Shown here piece after piece: positions 5,840 through 6,145 of a stretch of 6,145 nt of DNA. Below the pieces are notes generated by a model. The model saw only the letters and a list, made by a program, of their open reading frames with translations. It ran no database searches and was not told the origin of the DNA. Source of the stretch: Alphaproteobacteria bacterium (GTDB lineage Bacteria > Pseudomonadota > Alphaproteobacteria > Puniceispirillales > Puniceispirillaceae); assembly GCA_011522945.1 (NCBI GenBank), contig WTHY01000169.1, positions 1-6,145 of the forward strand, in the 5' to 3' direction. How positions within the stretch are numbered: the stretch's first letter is position 1; the number at the start of each line of letters is the position of its first letter. The translations under genes and the position numbers were made by a program.

Positions 5840-6092
5840 ACCTTACCCCTTTTTTGTATTCTGCCGTCTCATTACGCCTTTTTTCACATATTGGCTATGG
5901 GTTTTTTCAGCAGATGTGCCCAGATTTCCTGATAGGTGAAAATAGTGCCAGTTTCTGGCTATGAGTCGGCTTTAACTTATCTAAAACCGCCTATATCATA
6001 GCATCCATTCATCACCAGCCCATGATTTGCAACTTACTCATTTGTGGCCACCTATTCGCAATTAACGCAATATTTAGCTGCGCATGTGATAT
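5840..6092. other. Intergenic leader upstream of etfBA
   Basis: A 253-base AT-rich gap with no credible gene. It holds the etfB ribosome site (AGGGG, minus strand, 5846-5850). A 5-bp dyad GCCAG-ttt-CTGGC (5947-5959) is followed on the minus strand by ACTATTTTC, possibly a weak terminator of the upstream gene or an operator. Other elements are an 8-bp palindrome GTGGCCAC (6044-6051), a direct repeat CGCAAT-TAA-CGCAAT (6057-6071), and TGGCTATG at 5892-5899 and 5956-5963. On the minus strand TATGAT (in GCTATGATATAGG, near 5994-6000) is a possible -10 box, but no -35 box at normal spacing is seen. The etfBA promoter cannot be fixed from sequence alone. Confidence 0.5.
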
Positions 6093-6145
6093 CTATCTAT
6101 GTTCACCGGGCACCCAGAGCACATCAGAGGCGCCATTCCCGTTCA
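6093..6145 (-). CDS. C-terminus of probable ATP:cob(I)alamin adenosyltransferase, truncated by the window edge
   Basis: Only the last 16 codons and a TAG stop (6093-6095) are inside the window, reading NGNGASDVLWVPGEHR. The ending D-V-L-W-V-P-G-x-x-R is what I recall as the usual C-terminus of PduO-type cob(I)yrinic acid a,c-diamide adenosyltransferases of alphaproteobacteria, which make adenosylcobalamin from cob(I)alamin and ATP. These genes are commonly found directly upstream of etfB-etfA in that class, and the strand and position fit. The alternative frames across the same bases stop quickly or give compositionally odd peptides. The evidence is a short tail plus gene order, so the call is probable, not certain. 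Confidence 0.6.
   Translation of the reverse strand, partial: NGNGASDVLWVPGEHR

Noticed and set aside
5935..5953. Possible sigma-54 promoter (minus-strand TGGCACTATTTTCAC)
   Set aside because: The TGGCAC half matches, but the -12 half reads TCAC instead of TTGC and loses the essential GC pair.
6080..6137. Short minus-strand frame starting MAPLMCSGCP
   Set aside because: It overlaps the DVLWVPGEHR frame, lacks a clear ribosome site in the window, is only about 20 codons long, and is compositionally odd.

Overview
The window reads as ordinary chromosome of an alphaproteobacterium with moderate GC. Supporting signs are the argH-lptM-lysA gene order with a divergent tlpA-like gene, an etfB-etfA pair that appears to follow a cobalamin adenosyltransferase gene, and group I ETF subunits closely resembling the mitochondrial proteins. 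A marine lineage such as SAR116 would fit the composition and gene order, but that is a guess from memory, not something the sequence proves.

Layout, left to right. (1) Bases 3-464, plus strand: the 3' part of a membrane-anchored protein resembling the C-terminal half of DUF3426/zinc-ribbon proteins; its 5' end lies outside the window. (2) Bases 465-648: a convergent intergenic region with a 15-bp duplication that spans the upstream stop codon, and a degenerate six-copy, 16-bp tandem array. (3) Bases 649-3532, minus strand: an argH-lptM-lysA operon. The middle gene is a 42-residue lipoprotein that is easily missed. (4) Bases 3576-4157, plus strand: a secreted thioredoxin-like (TlpA family) protein, divergent from argH across only 43 bp and ending 3 bp from the end of etfA. 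(5) Bases 4161-5839, minus strand: etfB then etfA, overlapping by one base. (6) Bases 5840-6092: the etfBA leader. (7) Bases 6093-6145, minus strand: the last 16 codons of what is probably an ATP:cob(I)alamin adenosyltransferase.

Functionally, argH makes arginine in its last step and lysA makes lysine from meso-diaminopimelate, a branch point with peptidoglycan. LptM is an outer-membrane lipoprotein linked to assembly of the LPS translocon. TlpA keeps envelope thiols reduced, for example for cytochrome oxidase copper-site assembly. EtfAB carries electrons from acyl-CoA and related dehydrogenases to the quinone pool. No CRISPR array, tRNA, rRNA, insertion sequence or phage gene is visible.

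I did not find a novel multi-gene system. The features most worth a second look are non-genic: the 16-bp array with transition-biased divergence and internal TGG-N2-CCA symmetry, the duplicated stop codon, the very tight gene junctions, and the overlooked lptM gene.
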